DNA from: Actinomyces sp. Marseille-P3109
GTDB lineage: Bacteria > Actinomycetota > Actinomycetes > Actinomycetales > Actinomycetaceae
DNA: 64,000 bases
NCBI RefSeq assembly: GCF_900323545.1
Contig: NZ_OOHN01000008.1
Coordinates: 1 to 64,000, forward strand
Direction: 5' to 3'
Both the position numbers and the translations under genes were made by a program. Positions 16,906 to 24,396 of the stretch are shown here, one piece after another. How positions within the stretch are numbered: the first letter of the stretch is position 1; each line of letters starts with the position of its first letter. The notes under the pieces were generated by a model. The model saw nothing but the letters and a program-made list of their open reading frames with translations, made no database searches and was not told where the DNA came from.

Positions 16906-17847
16906 CTACTCACCTTCCACAATTCTAATCCACTCTGTTGTTTCATCAGTAGTATTGCGCACTGCGATCAGCTTCCCACTCCGACTACCTGGATATACAT
17001 CCACGCGACGCGTTGATCCATTTGCGAACATATGGGTGAGGGTGAAGCCATCTTTTAGCTGCTCGCGAGTAACCGCGTACGTCTTTGAGATCGCATGTGT
17101 TCCGATCTTCGATCTACTGCGATCGCGGCGCTTTATCTTCGGATCTTTAATCCCATGCCCTTCAAGCAACTTCCCAAGGAGCTTCCGGCAGCCGCCGCCC
17201 TTCTTTCCTGTGATCAGGTAGTTGTCAGTCGATAAATATACTCGGTGATAATACGATCCCTTGACATCATTGCCAAGTCTTCCTCGATTACTGCTCTGAT
17301 GTCGAAGCCGCCTATCAAGAAGAAGGATGTGATCTTCTTTCATTAGTGACCACCCGCCAGAAGCCTCAGCCCGTTTTTGAACAGGACCAAACCACTCGCA
17401 AAAATCATGATAATCAAAACAGGCAAGCTTCCCATTGGCGAGCAAACAATAGGATCGACGATTATGATGCGCGATCATGACTTCTGTCGTTGAGCCTGAA
17501 TAATTATTCTTCTCCCTCCCCTTACTAAGTTCATCCTCCAATTCCTCAAGAAAAACCCAGTATCCAATATTTTCTAAACAATACGAGGGTTTTGGTCGAT
17601 CGCCCTGATCAGGAGAAAACAAATTTTGAAAGAACTGCGCTATTCCTCCTGAACTGCGATCAAGATGATTAACCTCCGCCATCTTATTATCCAGTTCATG
17701 TTGCTTCTCATCCGTGTATCCCATAGGTGAGATATCGTGATCGACGAGCAGCTTCGCCACTTTCTGCGCATACGAGGTCACCCACGCCATGTCGAGAGTG
17801 GATTCCTCGTAGTCTTTGGCTACCTGTTCCCAATCTACCTTTGCCAT
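16906..17847 (-). CDS. Unknown protein, tandem paralog A
   Basis: A 313-aa soluble protein of no family I recognise. It is a clear paralog of the next gene upstream (17851-18783): shared features are an N-terminal DY..STLD..A.KVA..L..H.I...GY.DE.Q block, an internal IGYW, R.Y.LLA.G.L..FD, STDN.LI..KGGGC.K...LL, and a C-terminal Y..T.EQL..G....H.F.NG module ending in IRI. The ATG lies 3 bp beyond the stop of its partner and uses a GGAG site overlapping that stop, so the two are translationally coupled. Codon use is A/T-tolerant, unlike the backbone. The function is unknown. Confidence 0.7.
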   Translation of the reverse strand: MAKVDWEQVAKDYEESTLDMAWVTSYAQKVAKLLVDHDISPMGYTDEKQHELDNKMAEVNHLDRSSGGIAQFFQNLFSPDQGDRPKPSYCLENIGYWVFLEELEDELSKGREKNNYSGSTTEVMIAHHNRRSYCLLANGKLACFDYHDFCEWFGPVQKRAEASGGWSLMKEDHILLLDRRLRHQSSNRGRLGNDVKGSYYHRVYLSTDNYLITGKKGGGCRKLLGKLLEGHGIKDPKIKRRDRSRSKIGTHAISKTYAVTREQLKDGFTLTHMFANGSTRRVDVYPGSRSGKLIAVRNTTDETTEWIRIVEGE

Positions 17848-17850
17848 GAT

Positions 17851-18783
17851 TTACTCCACGCCAATACGGATCAGTTCAACTTTGCCGCTTACACCATCGT
17901 AGGCCGGGATAATTTTACCTGGCTTGGTGCGCGGCGGAATCCGGACACTCGCCGATCGACCGTTCTCGAATGTGTGCTCAATTCGGCAACCGTGACGCAG
18001 CTGCTCGGCAGTCAACACGTATCGTCGCGATTCCTCATTACTGCTACGTACCCAAGCGCTTCGCACTGCCACCGATTTTCTCGCGCGGGCCAGCAGCTGG
18101 TTGAAGTACTTCTTGCAACCGCCACCTTTTTCCGCAACAATCAGGTCGTTGTCTGTCGAGAGACTTTCCCACTCGCTGTGCCAATATTCTTCTGTCACTG
18201 TATTATACGGCTCATCTACTTTTCCGGGCCGCACTTCGTGGTCAAGCAGTAAAATTTCTTCCTCACTCATCCACTCCCATCTACCTGATGCGGCGGCGTC
18301 AAAAACAATGTCCAAGTCCCGTCGCCGATGTTCACGAGCATCGAAGTACCAGAGGGATCCATCAGCGAGCAGTACGTACCTGGTCACGAAGTTGGCGTCC
18401 AGCGATTCAAGACGTGTTTTGTCGAGCCAGTCAATGTACTGCCGCCGCTGCCCCATGGTATGGGCCTTTATCTCGACAAGCGTCCAGTACCCAATGTGGG
18501 GAAGTTCTTCTTTTCTTGGTAGACTGCCTCCTGGCAGGCCAAACATCGTTCGAAGGAAATTTGGCCTGATCCTTGTGCGAGCACTTTCATTGTACTCGAG
18601 GCGATCAAATTCTGCTTGCCGTTTCTCCACCTCACGCTGTGTCTCATCCACATAGCCGTTGTACGGGATGTGGTGCTGCTTCAGGACAGCCGCCACGCTG
18701 CAGGCGATGTCTTGCAGAGCGGATAGGTCGAGGGTGGATGAATCGTAGTCGTTGACAGGATAGGTGCTGTCTGCGGCACACAT
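17851..18783 (-). CDS. Unknown protein, tandem paralog B
   Basis: A 310-aa paralog of the downstream gene and the first of the pair in transcription order; an AGGAG site stands 9 bp before its ATG. The conserved KGGGCKK stretch at about residues 217-223 and the acidic EEEILLLDHEVRPGK block are the most striking shared features. There is no signal peptide, membrane helix or recognisable catalytic motif. The pair lies on the same strand and downstream of the graspetide genes, with about 116 bp between, so it may belong to the same cargo, but nothing ties it to peptide modification directly. Confidence 0.68.
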   Translation of the reverse strand: MCAADSTYPVNDYDSSTLDLSALQDIACSVAAVLKQHHIPYNGYVDETQREVEKRQAEFDRLEYNESARTRIRPNFLRTMFGLPGGSLPRKEELPHIGYWTLVEIKAHTMGQRRQYIDWLDKTRLESLDANFVTRYVLLADGSLWYFDAREHRRRDLDIVFDAAASGRWEWMSEEEILLLDHEVRPGKVDEPYNTVTEEYWHSEWESLSTDNDLIVAEKGGGCKKYFNQLLARARKSVAVRSAWVRSSNEESRRYVLTAEQLRHGCRIEHTFENGRSASVRIPPRTKPGKIIPAYDGVSGKVELIRIGVE

Positions 18784-18899
18784 GCCGGCTTACTCCTATT
18801 ATCAAGAATAGCGGGTTAGTCTTTCAGATTAATGCCGACAAATGTGGTCAAGTGATCTACGCTTGAGCTATGTGTTATTCTGGCAGTCTACTAGCATGA

Positions 18900-19322
18900 C
18901 TACCGGGAATTTTTATTCCTACTTACACTAATATCCAACGCCTCCCTTCTTTTGAGAATAGGGAACGGCTCCAATATATCACCCTGTTGATTGCTTCGGT
19001 ATTGAGTCCCATGAATTTGATGCTTATTTTTCATTATCATACACCGATCGATCATTTGGTGTCGCAGCAAAGTGTCGAGAGCCTTTGAACGAAGGCCTAT
19101 AGCGCATGCAGCCCTGATCTCATGTCTATTTCCACCATGATGCACCACTAAGCAAAGATCGCGAGTGGACGTTTTGTCGAACCGAAATCGTTTTAGCAAC
19201 ATTATCGCAAGAAATGCTCGCTTTTCCATACCCAAACTATCATATGTCATCTGCGCCATTCTGTCGCTTCTAACGAGCCTACGCTTCAACGCTCGAGCAT
19301 TGTTCATGCTAGACTGTTTCAT
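18900..19322 (-). CDS. Small DUF6624-like protein following the ATP-grasp ligase
   Basis: A 140-aa basic protein starting 16 bp after the ligase stop. The second half resembles DUF6624: LVVHHGGN..EIR, a helix, then IDRCMIMKNKHQIHGTQY, comparable to the DRV..N.GKPQ.YGTQ signature of that family, followed by a short PFPI..R.. tail. The function of DUF6624 is not established to my knowledge. The N-terminal part is weak and the ribosome site poor, so the start is uncertain. Tight spacing suggests co-transcription with the ligase. The family call is tentative. Confidence 0.45.
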   Translation of the reverse strand: MKQSSMNNARALKRRLVRSDRMAQMTYDSLGMEKRAFLAIMLLKRFRFDKTSTRDLCLVVHHGGNRHEIRAACAIGLRSKALDTLLRHQMIDRCMIMKNKHQIHGTQYRSNQQGDILEPFPILKRREALDISVSRNKNSR

Positions 19323-19338
19323 AATAATTTATATTAGC

Positions 19339-20331
19339 CTATTTACTTCCTGTGATCAACTCAGAGATTTGTCTTGCTAGCCGATCCGTGAATTTAAATT
19401 CATCAACAAATGCCTCAAGCCAGAGCCATGCCCCATTTGGATTGCTTTCCAGGAACCACTCCTGTCCGCGATTATCGACAATGAAATCACTCGCGGCGAA
19501 GTCTAATCTAAGCAACTTCATCATATGGGTAAGTTGCATACTTGTTGTAGAACTTAAACGCGTGGCCCAATACTTACATTCAGTTGCTGTCGCACGCCAA
19601 TCTATTCTATTTGAATGAATGTCGCTTGACTTAATCGCGACAACATGGTGTTCACCGCGGAAAGAAGTAACACGGAGTTCATACTCTGGTTTAATGAGCC
19701 TTTGAAACTGTACCGGCACTGCAGCTATCTGCCCGGCGTTACGTATGTCAGCCGATGTAACTCTATTCGTGTAGACGAAAGTTTTCCCGATTTCACTTGC
19801 TTCCGTTGTGAGCACCGGACGACTTAGAGATTTCGCCACGGAGTCTTCGGTGCGCAACCAACTCTTAGAATCCTCAGGAGAATTAGAAATGAGTGTGTGT
19901 GGCGTTATGAGTCCAGATTTTGCCGCAAAGAGGTATTGTCGAATTTTGTTTGATGCAAGACGGGTTTCCCAGATCCCGTTAATCTTGTGAATCGGATTGA
20001 TTACAGACAGTAGTCCTTCTATTGTTTGTTCGATTTCCCCTAGAGAGAACTCTTTATAGTCGGAACTCAAATGCTTTAGTCCTGGTTTTCCAAGTCTCCG
20101 GAACCACAGCACTTTTGGATGGCTGACGTCCCATTGGTTTCCAAAGCGATCACAAACCTTGGCGTCCACCACGCCGCCCTTTATATCAATTGAAACCTTA
20201 CTGTTCTCTGGATATTGGTCAACGTCTAGACGGCAGGTGGACACTTTGCCGTCTAGACGTTGCAGTACGGCGTCAATATGTGGATCAACCGACGTGCCAA
20301 CGATGAACAACTCCGCTTCGTTGCAGCTCAT
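19339..20331 (-). CDS. Graspetide-forming ATP-grasp ligase (MvdD/PGM1 type)
   Basis: ATP-grasp enzymes of this group activate Asp/Glu side chains of a ribosomal precursor and join them to Ser/Thr hydroxyls or Lys amines, making omega-ester or omega-amide rings. In this 330-aa protein the N-terminal pre-ATP-grasp domain (VGTSVDPHIDAVLQRL, LWFRRLGKPG) is followed by ETRLASNKIRQYLFAAKSG, LITPHTL, the nucleotide-binding YELRVTSFRGEHHVVAIKS, DWR, and the metal-binding FLESNPNGAWLWLE at about 293-306. The true start is the ATG at 20331, which overlaps the precursor stop codon (ATGA); a longer frame to 20361 would overlap the precursor more. Low-GC codon use matches the island. Confidence 0.88.
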   Translation of the reverse strand: MSCNEAELFIVGTSVDPHIDAVLQRLDGKVSTCRLDVDQYPENSKVSIDIKGGVVDAKVCDRFGNQWDVSHPKVLWFRRLGKPGLKHLSSDYKEFSLGEIEQTIEGLLSVINPIHKINGIWETRLASNKIRQYLFAAKSGLITPHTLISNSPEDSKSWLRTEDSVAKSLSRPVLTTEASEIGKTFVYTNRVTSADIRNAGQIAAVPVQFQRLIKPEYELRVTSFRGEHHVVAIKSSDIHSNRIDWRATATECKYWATRLSSTTSMQLTHMMKLLRLDFAASDFIVDNRGQEWFLESNPNGAWLWLEAFVDEFKFTDRLARQISELITGSK

Positions 20332-20495
20332 GTGTCGGCTTCTTCTGTGTCGGAACGCCACGTACCAGTGTCGTCGTTCTTTCCCATATCAGTAGAGCTA
20401 TATGGGATATCGCGACCCAACTCTGCCCAGCGTGCAAGATACGGCACCTCTAGTTGCGTTTCGACAATTGGCTTTTCCAACAGTTCCTGTGTCAT
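20328..20495 (-). CDS. Graspetide precursor peptide (55 aa)
   Basis: A short gene directly upstream of and 4 bp overlapping the ligase. It has the strongest ribosome site of the island (AAGGAGGTGA, 8 bp from the ATG). The peptide begins MTQELLEKP, has a leader helix with PYLARW at residues 18-23 resembling the PFFARFL recognition motif of microviridin leaders, and ends in a polar core rich in ring-forming residues (YSSTDMGKNDDTGTW at 32-46, then further Ser/Thr and Asp/Glu). There is no Gly-Gly cleavage site. The core lacks the microviridin TxKxPSD pattern, so the product would be new. Identification rests on position, coupling and the leader motif. Confidence 0.85.
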   Translation of the reverse strand: MTQELLEKPIVETQLEVPYLARWAELGRDIPYSSTDMGKNDDTGTWRSDTEEADT

Positions 20496-20500
20496 ATTGT

Positions 20501-20510
20501 TCACCTCCTT
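20501..20510 (-). promoter_or_regulatory. Near-perfect Shine-Dalgarno of the graspetide precursor
   Basis: AAGGAGGTGA is almost fully complementary to the 16S rRNA 3' end. It implies high translation of the precursor compared with the ligase, which relies on coupling through the ATGA overlap. This excess of substrate over enzyme is usual for ribosomal peptides. Confidence 0.85.
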
Positions 20511-20630
20511 TCGATGCTTGATGTAAGAGAATATGTTGTTATGACGTTATTTTTATTATGATACATTCTGGGTCACTCGATAATTTTCTGATCTTCGTGG
20601 TCTTAGGGGCGATATGTGCCGGTATTGTGC

Positions 20631-21011
20631 CTACTTGTCGGGCGTTTGTGAATCAGTTTCCTGCAATAGCCTTATAGTTTTCTCTGCCAGTTTATAGCTT
20701 GCACCACGCTTAATATCGAACTCGAATAGACGTTCGCGTGCAAGCGCACGCAAAAAAATTTCTCGGAACGATTCCCATATTGGGGTGACGGTAACGATAC
20801 ATATACCATCTTCATCTTCCTGGGATTCGAGATGAATCGCTCCTTTGCCGCGCAATCCCATTATGCGTGAAATGAAAATAGCGAATGTAGAATCGCCCGC
20901 ATCTGATTGCGGCATGAGGTTGCCTCGCCGAAACGACTTGTAGATTGTGTATTCTACGTTACTGACGGACAGCTTACTCATAGTAACCGTTTGTGGTGCG
21001 CCGTCTGCCAT
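20631..21011 (-). CDS. Unknown protein upstream of the graspetide genes
   Basis: A 126-aa protein from the ATG at 21011, which has a GAGAGG site; an alternative ATG at 21071 lacks one. It has a hydrophobic FAIFISRIMGLRGKGAIHL stretch and a C-terminal amphipathic helix rich in Arg/Lys (KLAEKTIRLLQE), but no motif I recognise. It is on the same strand as the precursor, 135 bp upstream of it, with an AT-rich spacer that probably holds the precursor promoter. It may be a regulator or helper of the peptide locus or an unrelated cargo gene. Confidence 0.5.
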   Translation of the reverse strand: MADGAPQTVTMSKLSVSNVEYTIYKSFRRGNLMPQSDAGDSTFAIFISRIMGLRGKGAIHLESQEDEDGICIVTVTPIWESFREIFLRALARERLFEFDIKRGASYKLAEKTIRLLQETDSQTPDK

Positions 21012-22014
21012 GCTTGATCCTCTCTTGTAAGGAATCTGCAAACCTTGTGGGATTTGATGGCTGTCATCCATGGAGAAAGCAAAAGGCTTCTTTGCTCCTC
21101 GCGCTTAAAAATTTAGTACGCTCGGTTGAGAGGAGCAATATTATATAACCGAGAACACATTACTCTGATGTTGTGGATAATCGACAATGTGTTTTCGTTT
21201 GTACAAGTTCTTAGACTGTTAAGGGCTTGACATCGACGTGACATGGGAGTACTAGATTCGACATTCATATTGTTGACGCAACAACTCTTAGAACTTAGAG
21301 GCATGCGTTGACGGATCGTCGCTACTCTCGAGACTTCAGTGGCCCCTCTTCCTGAGACACCCCGCCAGACGCCCCGCCAGACGCATCGCTGCACTCAACC
21401 ATTCACACCTTTCGGCGCTGTCTGGCGGCTTGCTGCTGCTTTGTGGCGGCGACTGATAGCCCCTCTTGGGCTCCCTCCTCTACTAGCTGCGCGGCCAGGT
21501 GCGACCACTGTTGCCTGGTGGCTTTGCCTCTGCCGGACTGGCAGCTGCCCTGGCTGGGTCGTTCGTGGTGCCTGCCGGTAGCGTATAGACAGGTATCGGT
21601 ACTGTTCATGACGTCACTCGGTACCTCCGCTACCACGGTGCTCAACAGCCTCCCGTTCTTCAGTCACCCAGTGCCGCTTCGCTCTCCCTGCTGCTTGCTA
21701 TCTCAGGTGCTGCTCTCACTTCGTCATCTGCCCCGGTAGCGCCGCCGGTGTTTGTTCCCCATCCCCAACATGCCACCGTCGCTCTGCGCGGGCAGTAGGT
21801 ATGTAGGCGGGCCGCTCCAGTCCAGCCAGCAGCGCACCACACCCACGCCGTACTTCGCTCCTCCTCCCGTGTACTCCTCACCCCTGTGCCCCTTCACTTC
21901 GCCCAACTTCGCACTGGACTTTTTGTGCATTCTGAGCGTCAATGGAAAGAGACAGTCGGCTAGGCGTGGCTGGTATGTCTGGACAAATGGGTAAGCGAAA
22001 GGAGGATTGCGTGT
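21012..22014. other. Intergenic region between the peptide locus and the recombinase
   Basis: About 1 kb with no convincing gene. It includes a small perfect palindrome TTGTTG-ACG-CAACAA (21270-21284), two direct copies of CCCGCCAGACG near 21361-21383, and one weak minus-strand frame described separately. The part from 21340 on is rich in C/T on the plus strand and has many overlapping shadow frames, so it looks like eroded coding sequence. Confidence 0.4.
21403..21645 (-). CDS. Possible small protein, 80 aa
   Basis: A minus-strand frame with a TTG start just after a GGGAGG site (an internal ATG at residue 13 is another option). The C-terminal half has a plausible helical pattern (RQQWSHLAAQLVEEGAQEGLSVAATKQQQAARQRR). 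No homolog is recognised and the frame could be fortuitous. Confidence 0.25.
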   Translation of the reverse strand: MSTVVAEVPSDVMNSTDTCLYATGRHHERPSQGSCQSGRGKATRQQWSHLAAQLVEEGAQEGLSVAATKQQQAARQRRKV

Positions 22015-24111
22015 ATGAAGCCGGGAATGATGCAAGCTGGTGCGATGGGAGGTAGCACGGGAGTGGGTGCGATGGGTGCGGGAGCTGACCCGTTTGCGGC
22101 TATGGCGGCGCAGTTGACTCCTAAGCGGGCTGTCTCATACATCCGTGTCTCCACTCGGGAGCAGGCTCAACGTGGCGGGTCGGAGGAAGGCTTCTCCTTG
22201 CCGGCTCAGCGTGAAGCAAATAAACGCAAGGCTCAGTCGATGGGTGCACTGGTGGTTAAGGAGTTCGCTGACCGGGGTGAGTCGGCTCGTAGTGCGAACC
22301 GGCCTGAGCTGCAGAAGATGCTGGCCTACCTCAAAGAAGATGGTGGGATTGACTATGTCATCGTCCATAAGTTAGATAGGCTCGCTCGTAATAGAGCGGA
22401 CGATGTGGAGATTAACCGGGCGTTCGAGGAGGCCGGCGTCCGGCTGGTCTCTACATCTGAGAACATCGACCAGACGCCTGGCGGGATGCTCCTACACGGC
22501 ATCATGAGCTCCATCGCCGAGTTCTACTCCCGGAACCTCGCCAATGAGGTCATCAAGGGGATGGGCGAGAAAGCGAGGAACGGTGGGACGCTCGGCAAGG
22601 CGCCGCTGGGGTACCTCAACGTCTGTGCCAGAGACGAGAACGGGCGAGAGATCCGCACCATCGCTCTGGATGAGGAGCGGGCACCGCTGGTACGGCTGGC
22701 TTTCACGGAGTATGCGACAGGGCAGTGGACGGTGAGGGGGTTGGCGGAGCATTTGGCAGAGTTGGGGCTGACGACAGCGCCGTCGCCAGCGCGGCCAGCC
22801 AAGCCGATCACGGCGACCAGACTGCAGAACATTTTGCATCTGCCCTACTACAAAGGGGTTATCTCCTTTCAAGGGGTGGACTATGTAGGGGCACATGAGC
22901 CACTGGTAGACAGCCAGACGTGGCAAACCGTGCAGCAGGTGTTCGCTTCGCGGCGCACGGGTGAGCGGCAACGTACTCACAACCACTTCCTCAAGAGCAC
23001 GGCGGTGTGTGGTGTGTGCGGAGCGCGGTTACTCGTCCAGCGAGCCAAGAACAGTAAGGGTGTGGTGTATCCGTACTTCGTCTGTGCCAGACGGCACCGG
23101 GTGCACGACTGCACCTTCAAGGCGGTGCTCATTGACGAGGTGGAGGAGTTGGTGGCAGCGCTGTACCAACGTATCCAGCTGACGACTGAGGATCGAGCCA
23201 AGGTGGAGTGCTATCTCCAGGGCGAGCTGGCGCAGATCGAAGGAGAGAAAGACAGAACGGTGCGCTCCCTAACCACCCGACGCACCAACACCGAAGACAA
23301 GCTCCGTAGGCTGCTGCACGCCCACTACGAAGGTGCTGTGCCACTGGACTTGCTCAAGGAAGAACAGGCCCAGCTGACGGCCGAGCTGGAGCGAATTGAG
23401 CGTCAACTTGACGCCTACCGAGCAGATGTGACGGCAACCCGACGCGTTATGGAGGCGGTGCTTGACCTCATGCAGGACTGCCACCGCCTCTACACGACGG
23501 CACCAGCCCACCTGAAGAAGCTGCTCAACCAGGTGTTCTTCGAGCGCATCTTGGTTAATCCGCGCGTTGATGACGACGGCGCGGTTATCATGCCAGGCAC
23601 ATCGCCCTCGCAAAGCGATAGCAGCAATGCAGCAGATGATGTGAGCCAGGTGAGCGACCAAGCAGAGCGGCAGCATACTGACGTCACCAGTCCGTGTATG
23701 AGTGATGAACTGGCTGCATGGAGTGTGCCCGAGGATGGTGGCGACGATGATATGACGACGGAGCGTGCTGCGATGGTGTGCTCGCCGCCGCCTCTTCCGC
23801 GAATGACAAGCGGCAACAACGGGACAACCCTGACTGCTTGTCTCCGCTTCCCCTTCACCTATCTGGCCAGCCCTGCTCTCCGGAGAGCCGCCGAGCGAGA
23901 TGCCATCCGGCTCAACAAGCAAAAAACTGGCGCGCAGCCGCACCAGCAAAACACACCCATCCCCGCCAACAAGCACAGCCCTCGCCATAACCTGCCCCAT
24001 GAGGCCGTTCCGCTTGGCTGTTGTTCGTATACGAGAGTATTGGTACCCCCTGTGGGGCTCGAACCCACGACCTTCGGATTAAAAGTCCGCAGCTCTGACC
24101 AACTGAGCTAA
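22015..24111 (+). CDS. Large serine recombinase (site-specific integrase)
   Basis: A 698-aa serine recombinase. After a Met/Gly/Ala-rich N-terminal extension, the resolvase domain starts at about residue 38 with the catalytic serine in YIRVSTREQ (Ser46), DRLARNR, and the FAEFYS-like IAEFYSRNL block. The recombinase domain (GKAPLGYLN...LQNILHLPYYKGVI) and zinc ribbon (CGVCGARL...CARRHRVHDC) follow, then a coiled coil at about 400-490. It would integrate or excise the island. The frame continues well past the usual end, through a low-complexity stretch, into the antisense strand of tRNA-Lys (LEPTTFGLKV), stopping at 24111. GGAGG lies upstream of the ATG. Confidence 0.88.
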   Translation: MKPGMMQAGAMGGSTGVGAMGAGADPFAAMAAQLTPKRAVSYIRVSTREQAQRGGSEEGFSLPAQREANKRKAQSMGALVVKEFADRGESARSANRPELQKMLAYLKEDGGIDYVIVHKLDRLARNRADDVEINRAFEEAGVRLVSTSENIDQTPGGMLLHGIMSSIAEFYSRNLANEVIKGMGEKARNGGTLGKAPLGYLNVCARDENGREIRTIALDEERAPLVRLAFTEYATGQWTVRGLAEHLAELGLTTAPSPARPAKPITATRLQNILHLPYYKGVISFQGVDYVGAHEPLVDSQTWQTVQQVFASRRTGERQRTHNHFLKSTAVCGVCGARLLVQRAKNSKGVVYPYFVCARRHRVHDCTFKAVLIDEVEELVAALYQRIQLTTEDRAKVECYLQGELAQIEGEKDRTVRSLTTRRTNTEDKLRRLLHAHYEGAVPLDLLKEEQAQLTAELERIERQLDAYRADVTATRRVMEAVLDLMQDCHRLYTTAPAHLKKLLNQVFFERILVNPRVDDDGAVIMPGTSPSQSDSSNAADDVSQVSDQAERQHTDVTSPCMSDELAAWSVPEDGGDDDMTTERAAMVCSPPPLPRMTSGNNGTTLTACLRFPFTYLASPALRRAAERDAIRLNKQKTGAQPHQQNTPIPANKHSPRHNLPHEAVPLGCCSYTRVLVPPVGLEPTTFGLKVRSSDQLS

Positions 24112-24117
24112 GGGGGC
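24041..24117 (-). tRNA. tRNA-Lys (anticodon TTT)
   Basis: The minus strand folds as a complete tRNA: acceptor 5' GCCCCCT pairing with AGGGGGT, D-arm TAGCTCAGTTGG, anticodon stem GCGGA/TCCGC-type with loop CTTTTAA giving anticodon TTT, and T-arm with GGTTCGAGCC. The 3' CCA appears to be encoded (24041-24043). The first acceptor pair is G-T, which may reflect alteration of the 3' end by integration. The serine recombinase gene abuts and overlaps it on the opposite strand. Confidence 0.93.
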
Positions 24118-24396
24118 GCACCGACGGCCGGAAGCAGAGTCCAGACGCCGTCGGCAGGGGTCAGCATAACCGCACAACCGACCGCCGTGTCGAACTCGCC
24201 GCGCCACCGGCCGCCACGATCCTGATAGCCGCGGTCACCTGGCTCCGCCAACGAACCTGTCGCCGCCAGCCATCGAGCCTGCCCGACCGCCTCCGCCCTC
24301 GGCCGGAAGTGAACCGGTGGTGGAGGGACTCCCCGCACGCGAGACAATGGGGCCGCGCGTCGTCGCCGGCGCGCCCGCACCGCGTGAGGAGTCCCC

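Larger units (their letters stand above)
13171..24040. mobile_element. Lower-GC accessory island ending at tRNA-Lys
   Basis: From just after 13170 the base composition falls and codon use changes to A/T-tolerant codons; it returns to the host pattern after 24118. The stretch holds phage or mobile-element type genes (DUF4041/GIY-YIG, XRE remnant, two-HTH protein, DUF6907-like), a graspetide locus, and a large serine recombinase abutting a tRNA-Lys gene. This is the usual layout of an integrative element. I could not find a second attachment copy or conjugation or phage structural genes, so the left border is an estimate and the element may be degraded. Confidence 0.6.

Noticed and set aside
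16906..18783. Calling the paralog pair a toxin-antitoxin or known defence system
   Set aside because: No domain or catalytic motif supports it; both proteins are similar in size and sequence, unlike usual toxin-antitoxin pairs.
20332..20361. Longer start for the ATP-grasp ligase
   Set aside because: It would overlap the precursor by more than 30 bp and lacks a ribosome site; the ATGA overlap start fits coupled translation.
21270..21284. TTGTTG-ACG-CAACAA as recombinase attachment site
   Set aside because: The arms are only 6 bp and the site is 750 bp from the recombinase; in an integrated element the att site should be split to the borders. No support.
21724..22035. Minus-strand frames overlapping the recombinase start
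   Set aside because: Overlap with the start and ribosome site of a well supported gene and have no family pattern.
24042..24111. Antisense tRNA peptide as a functional part of the recombinase
   Set aside because: The string is a frequent artefact of translating tRNA genes; I report it as a border effect, not a domain.
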